Shown: positions 62,134 through 64,000 of the stretch, piece by piece
Position numbering within the stretch: position 1 is the stretch's first letter
Layout of the letters: every line of letters begins with the position of its first letter
Assembly: GCF_001468395.1 (NCBI RefSeq)
Contig: NZ_LNSG01000014.1
Span: 16,849-80,848, forward strand
Direction of reading: 5' to 3'
DNA from: Sphingopyxis sp. H073
Lineage (GTDB): Bacteria > Pseudomonadota > Alphaproteobacteria > Sphingomonadales > Sphingomonadaceae
DNA: 64,000 nt
Notes under the pieces: model-generated
Told to the model about the DNA's origin: nothing
Database searches by the model: none
Seen by the model: the letters and a program-made list of their open reading frames with translations, nothing else
Position numbers and translations under genes: made by a program

Positions 62134-62206
62134 CGACACCCCGGACTTGATCCGGGGCCCATGCGACCGCGGTGGTTATGGACCCCGGATCAAGTCCGGG
62201 GTGACG
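62134..62206. repeat. REP-type palindrome, 'CCGGACTTGATCCGG' family
   Basis: CGACACCCCGGACTTGATCC... (62134 on) and ...GGATCAAGTCCGGGGTGACG (to 62206) face each other over a short centre. The same plan and near-identical arms occur at 19170-19241. It lies between yidD and rnpA, inside an operon of the same strand. Confidence 0.85.
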
Positions 62207-62226
62207 ATAAGGGAGAAGGGCAACGC

Positions 62227-62574
62227 TCATAACGCCTTCGCCGCCAGCTTCTTCGCCGCGCGCCTCAGCGCCGAATCGAGATGCTCGCCGAGTTCGGCAA
62301 AGGCGATGTCGTTGCCGCCGGGGCGCCCGATCAGCACATGGTCGGCGCCCGCGATGCCCGATTCGCGAAGCGCGGCGCGCGCAAGTTCGCGGAAGCGCCG
62401 CTTCATCCGGTTGCGAGTGACGGCGTTGCCGACCTTCTTGCTGACCGTAAAGCCGACGCCCGGCTCATCGTCGCCATCGCCGCGCGGGCGGACGAGCAGG
62501 ACAAAGCCGGGCATGGGGAAGCGAAGGCCGCGGTTGGCGGCCAGAAATTCGCTGCGTTTCGATAGCGTTCGCAC
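62227..62574 (-). CDS. rnpA: Ribonuclease P protein component
   Basis: The 115-residue basic protein has 'TLSKRSEFLAANRGLRFPMPGFVLLVRP', 'VGFTVSKKVGNAVTRNRMKRRFRELAR' (the RNR motif that binds M1 RNA) and an Ala/Lys-rich tail. It joins with RNase P RNA to mature tRNA 5' ends. GTG 62574 gives a normal N-terminus; a long in-frame extension upstream runs through rpmH and is not family-like. It follows rpmH by 29 bases. Confidence 0.95.
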   Translation of the reverse strand: MRTLSKRSEFLAANRGLRFPMPGFVLLVRPRGDGDDEPGVGFTVSKKVGNAVTRNRMKRRFRELARAALRESGIAGADHVLIGRPGGNDIAFAELGEHLDSALRRAAKKLAAKAL

Positions 62575-62603
62575 CAGACGGGCTGGCGCAGAAGCGCCGG
62601 CGC

Positions 62604-62738
62604 TTAGGCCGACAGCTTCTTGCGGCCGCGGGCGCGGCGAGCGGCCAGAACCTTGCGGCCGCCGACGGTGGCCTTGCGGGCGCGGAAGCCGTGACGGCGC
62701 TTGCGCACGAGGCGGCTCGGTTGATAGGTGCGCTTCAT
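62604..62738 (-). CDS. rpmH: Large ribosomal subunit protein bL34
   Basis: The 44-residue protein reads [20 protein letters not shown] at its start, then [20 protein letters not shown], and ends KLSA, the complete bL34. It is a ribosomal protein of the large subunit. rnpA follows on the same strand. A promoter and leader hairpin lie upstream at 62781-62843. Confidence 0.98.
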   Translation of the reverse strand: MKRTYQPSRLVRKRRHGFRARKATVGGRKVLAARRARGRKKLSA

Positions 62739-62776
62739 CGCGGTTTTCCCTAGATCTTGTCAAATGCCGTAACAGA

Positions 62777-62801
62777 AAAGGGCCGCCAGACGTGGGCGGC
62801 C
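62777..62801 (-). terminator. Leader hairpin upstream of rpmH
   Basis: GGCCGCC and GGCGGCC form a 7-bp stem (62781-62787 and 62795-62801) followed on the minus strand by CTTTTC. It lies between the rpmH promoter and its start codon, so it can act as an attenuator, or it ends transcripts from the gene at 62840. Confidence 0.55.
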
Positions 62802-62814
62802 ACTGTTGGACGCG

Positions 62815-62843
62815 CCGATAAGCGGGATTCGGTGCAAAGTCAA
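62815..62843 (-). promoter_or_regulatory. Promoter of the rpmH-rnpA-yidD-yidC operon
   Basis: TTGACT (62838-62843) and TATCGG (62815-62820) on the minus strand are 17 bases apart. The -35 overlaps the stop codon of the upstream gene at 62840. Confidence 0.6.
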
Positions 62844-63148
62844 TCGCCATCAAGCGACTCCAGGGCGGCCCGTGCCCGCCGCCGCGCGGCGCTGACGCGG
62901 CGCATGATCCGGTCGGCGCGCTCGCCGTAGCGCGGGTGGCTGCGCTTGAAGCGGACATAGCGCCGCTTCGCCCACGCGCTGTTCTGGAGGCAGAGCATCA
63001 GGCCGACGGGGAAGAGGATGATGAAGCCGGGGCCGGGAAGCACGCCGACGACCGGCGCGGCGACGATCAGCAGCACGCCGAGCAGGAAGAGCGCGAGGCG
63101 AACCTGCGCATTACGCCGCAAGCGCTGGTAGAGGCTCCGTTTCGCCAT
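62840..63148 (-). CDS. PGPGW-type small transmembrane protein
   Basis: The 102-residue protein has two hydrophobic stretches joined by a 'VLPGPGFIILFPVGLMLCLQNSAWAKRRYVRFK' segment with the P-G-P-G turn of the PGPGW family, and a basic C-terminal tail (RIMRRVSAARRRARAALES). The first helix is 'VRLALFLLGVLLIVAAPVVGV'. Function is unknown. It precedes rpmH on the same strand. Confidence 0.8.
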   Translation of the reverse strand: MAKRSLYQRLRRNAQVRLALFLLGVLLIVAAPVVGVLPGPGFIILFPVGLMLCLQNSAWAKRRYVRFKRSHPRYGERADRIMRRVSAARRRARAALESLDGD

Positions 63149-63258
63149 AGGGGCGATGTGGGGAGCCTGCGGCGTGTTGCAAGGATAAAGCAGTTCGGCA
63201 CGCGCGCGCCGACGATCGCGCATGTCCGCTTTGGGGTGGTTTCCAGCCTTTCAATTCT

Positions 63259-63361
63259 CGTCATGCTGAACTTGTTTCAGCATCCATGGGCTGACCTTTC
63301 ATCGGCCGCTGCGGTGAAGGAGGCGACGGACCATGGATCCTGAAACAAGTTCAGGATGACG
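63259..63361. repeat. REP-type palindrome, 'CTGAACTTGTTTCAG' family, copy 2
   Basis: CGTCATGCTGAACTTGTTTC...CCATGG and CCATGGATCCTGAAACAAG...CAGGATGACG flank a 40-base centre, the same plan and length as copy 1 at 28436-28538. Confidence 0.85.
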
Positions 63362-63446
63362 ATGCTGGAAATGTCGCCTTCCGGTCGATAGCGGTCATGT
63401 AAAGGCGTCGGCGTCTGACCGACCGAAATGGGGTGGGGAGCGGACG

Positions 63447-63911
63447 TCAGAACTCGGGCGTGAACGACGGATCGATCCAAGCGCTTTTGACTTGCCCCGG
63501 AGCGAGCTTCACAGCCGACACGTCAAATGGTGTCAGCTTTTCCGCGAAGGCCATTGCGCTCTCTGCCACCTGCTCATCTGGTCCTTCTAATTCATGATCC
63601 CAGAAATGGACGGAACCAGTCAGCGGCGCGACGTAGAAGTAGTTTCCACAATCGTCCTCAGCGAATGGTATTACGCGGGTAGGAAACCCATCGATCCCTG
63701 CGCCAAGATTGGATGCCTCACACACAGGGATGAATCGTGAAATCCCAATTTCATTATTCGACGTTTTTATACTGTTTGCCTCGGGCTCGGCGCCGTCGTG
63801 TAGCAGCACAAAATCGAGGTAGCTTGCCGGAAGCGAATGCCCGATCCGGTCAGCTAGCAGGCGCAATTCTTCCTCGGCAGGCCCCGGCATAATTGGTATA
63901 GAAACAGTCAT
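63447..63911 (-). CDS. SMI1/KNR4 (SUKH) family immunity-type protein
   Basis: The 154-residue protein has the SUKH core: 'EEELRLLADRIGHSLPASYLDFVLLHDGAEPEAN', 'GIDGFPTRVIPFAEDDCGNYFYV' and 'GSVHFWDHELEGPDEQ'. SUKH proteins are often immunity partners of secreted nuclease toxins. No toxin gene is in the window; it could lie beyond the right edge. Codon use is less GC-biased than its neighbours, suggesting acquisition. Start ATG 63911 gives MTVSIPIMPG; a longer start at 63977 is possible. Confidence 0.88.
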   Translation of the reverse strand: MTVSIPIMPGPAEEELRLLADRIGHSLPASYLDFVLLHDGAEPEANSIKTSNNEIGISRFIPVCEASNLGAGIDGFPTRVIPFAEDDCGNYFYVAPLTGSVHFWDHELEGPDEQVAESAMAFAEKLTPFDVSAVKLAPGQVKSAWIDPSFTPEF

Positions 63912-63985
63912 AGAAACTCCCCCATGACACAGCATTGCAGAGACGGTGCACGTCCGCAATCGGTCGTTTACGGACATTGCCGCCG

Positions 63986-63998
63986 CCCCCCCCCCCCT
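63986..63998. other. Homopolymer C run at the window edge
   Basis: The last 15 bases contain a long C run ending in TAA. Such a run at a contig edge is often a sequencing or assembly artefact. Confidence 0.6.
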
Positions 63999-64000
63999 AA

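Noticed and set aside
59231..62206. The chromosome replication origin near rpmH-yidC
   Set aside because: The rpmH-rnpA-yidD-yidC block is near oriC in some bacteria, but no DnaA-box cluster or dnaA, parA or mnmG gene was seen here.

Overview
The window is a high-GC bacterial chromosome segment with dense, mostly co-directional gene runs. The gene content (PopZ/DUF2497, TonB receptor, CIA-type mutY-DUF721-dsbA-dsbA-smc block, Tad-pilus genes, MipA, DUF3035 lipoprotein) and the codon use point to an alphaproteobacterium of the Sphingomonadales, probably Sphingopyxis or a close relative. This is inferred from gene families read by eye; no search was run.

Layout. 1-14 kb is accessory metabolism and regulation: the tail of a TonB receptor, a VOC/HxlR divergent pair, a GMC oxidoreductase, two fatty-acid-hydroxylase ('sterol desaturase') genes with a membrane-anchored AraC regulator, RecQ, an SDR with a divergent LysR, Dps, and small unknowns. 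A 174-bp MITE-like inverted repeat lies at 13983-14156, followed by a diguanylate cyclase. 15-23.3 kb is a tightly coupled housekeeping run: purE-purK-folA-dipeptidase-ribF, then ileS-lspA and a lipoprotein. 23.3-28.4 kb carries an aspartyl protease, membrane proteins, dxs and MipA. 28.6-31.8 kb is a LysR regulator divergent from a five-gene operon (flavoprotein, VOC, NTF2-like, tautomerase, DMT transporter) that looks like a small-molecule detoxification unit. 33.2-35.3 kb is thiC under a TPP riboswitch.

35.3-37.1 kb is the one clearly foreign block: a low-GC gene for an OLD-like ATPase plus TOPRIM protein, a likely defence nuclease, with an atypical Walker B motif. It is followed by a 670-bp stretch of gene debris and tRNA-Cys. 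38-50.7 kb returns to core genes: a pcm-like methyltransferase, TolC, PopZ, NudC, a serine hydrolase, MutY, DUF721, two DsbA-like proteins, SMC and UbiA. 50.8-54 kb holds three TadE/TadG-type pilus genes. 54.2-59.2 kb holds rsmE, a secreted P-domain/DUF11 protein, gshA and a GST. 59.3-62.8 kb is the conserved yihA-yidC-yidD-rnpA-rpmH block typical of the replication-origin side of many genomes. The window ends with a SUKH (SMI1/KNR4) immunity-type gene.

Intergenic gaps hold at least four families of palindromic repeat, some in several copies, and several well-formed palindromes overlap promoters or start codons. The most interesting items are the OLD/TOPRIM island, the palindrome that overlaps both promoter and ribosome-binding site of the aspartyl protease, the hairpin around the smc start codon, and the two codon-atypical patches in ileS.
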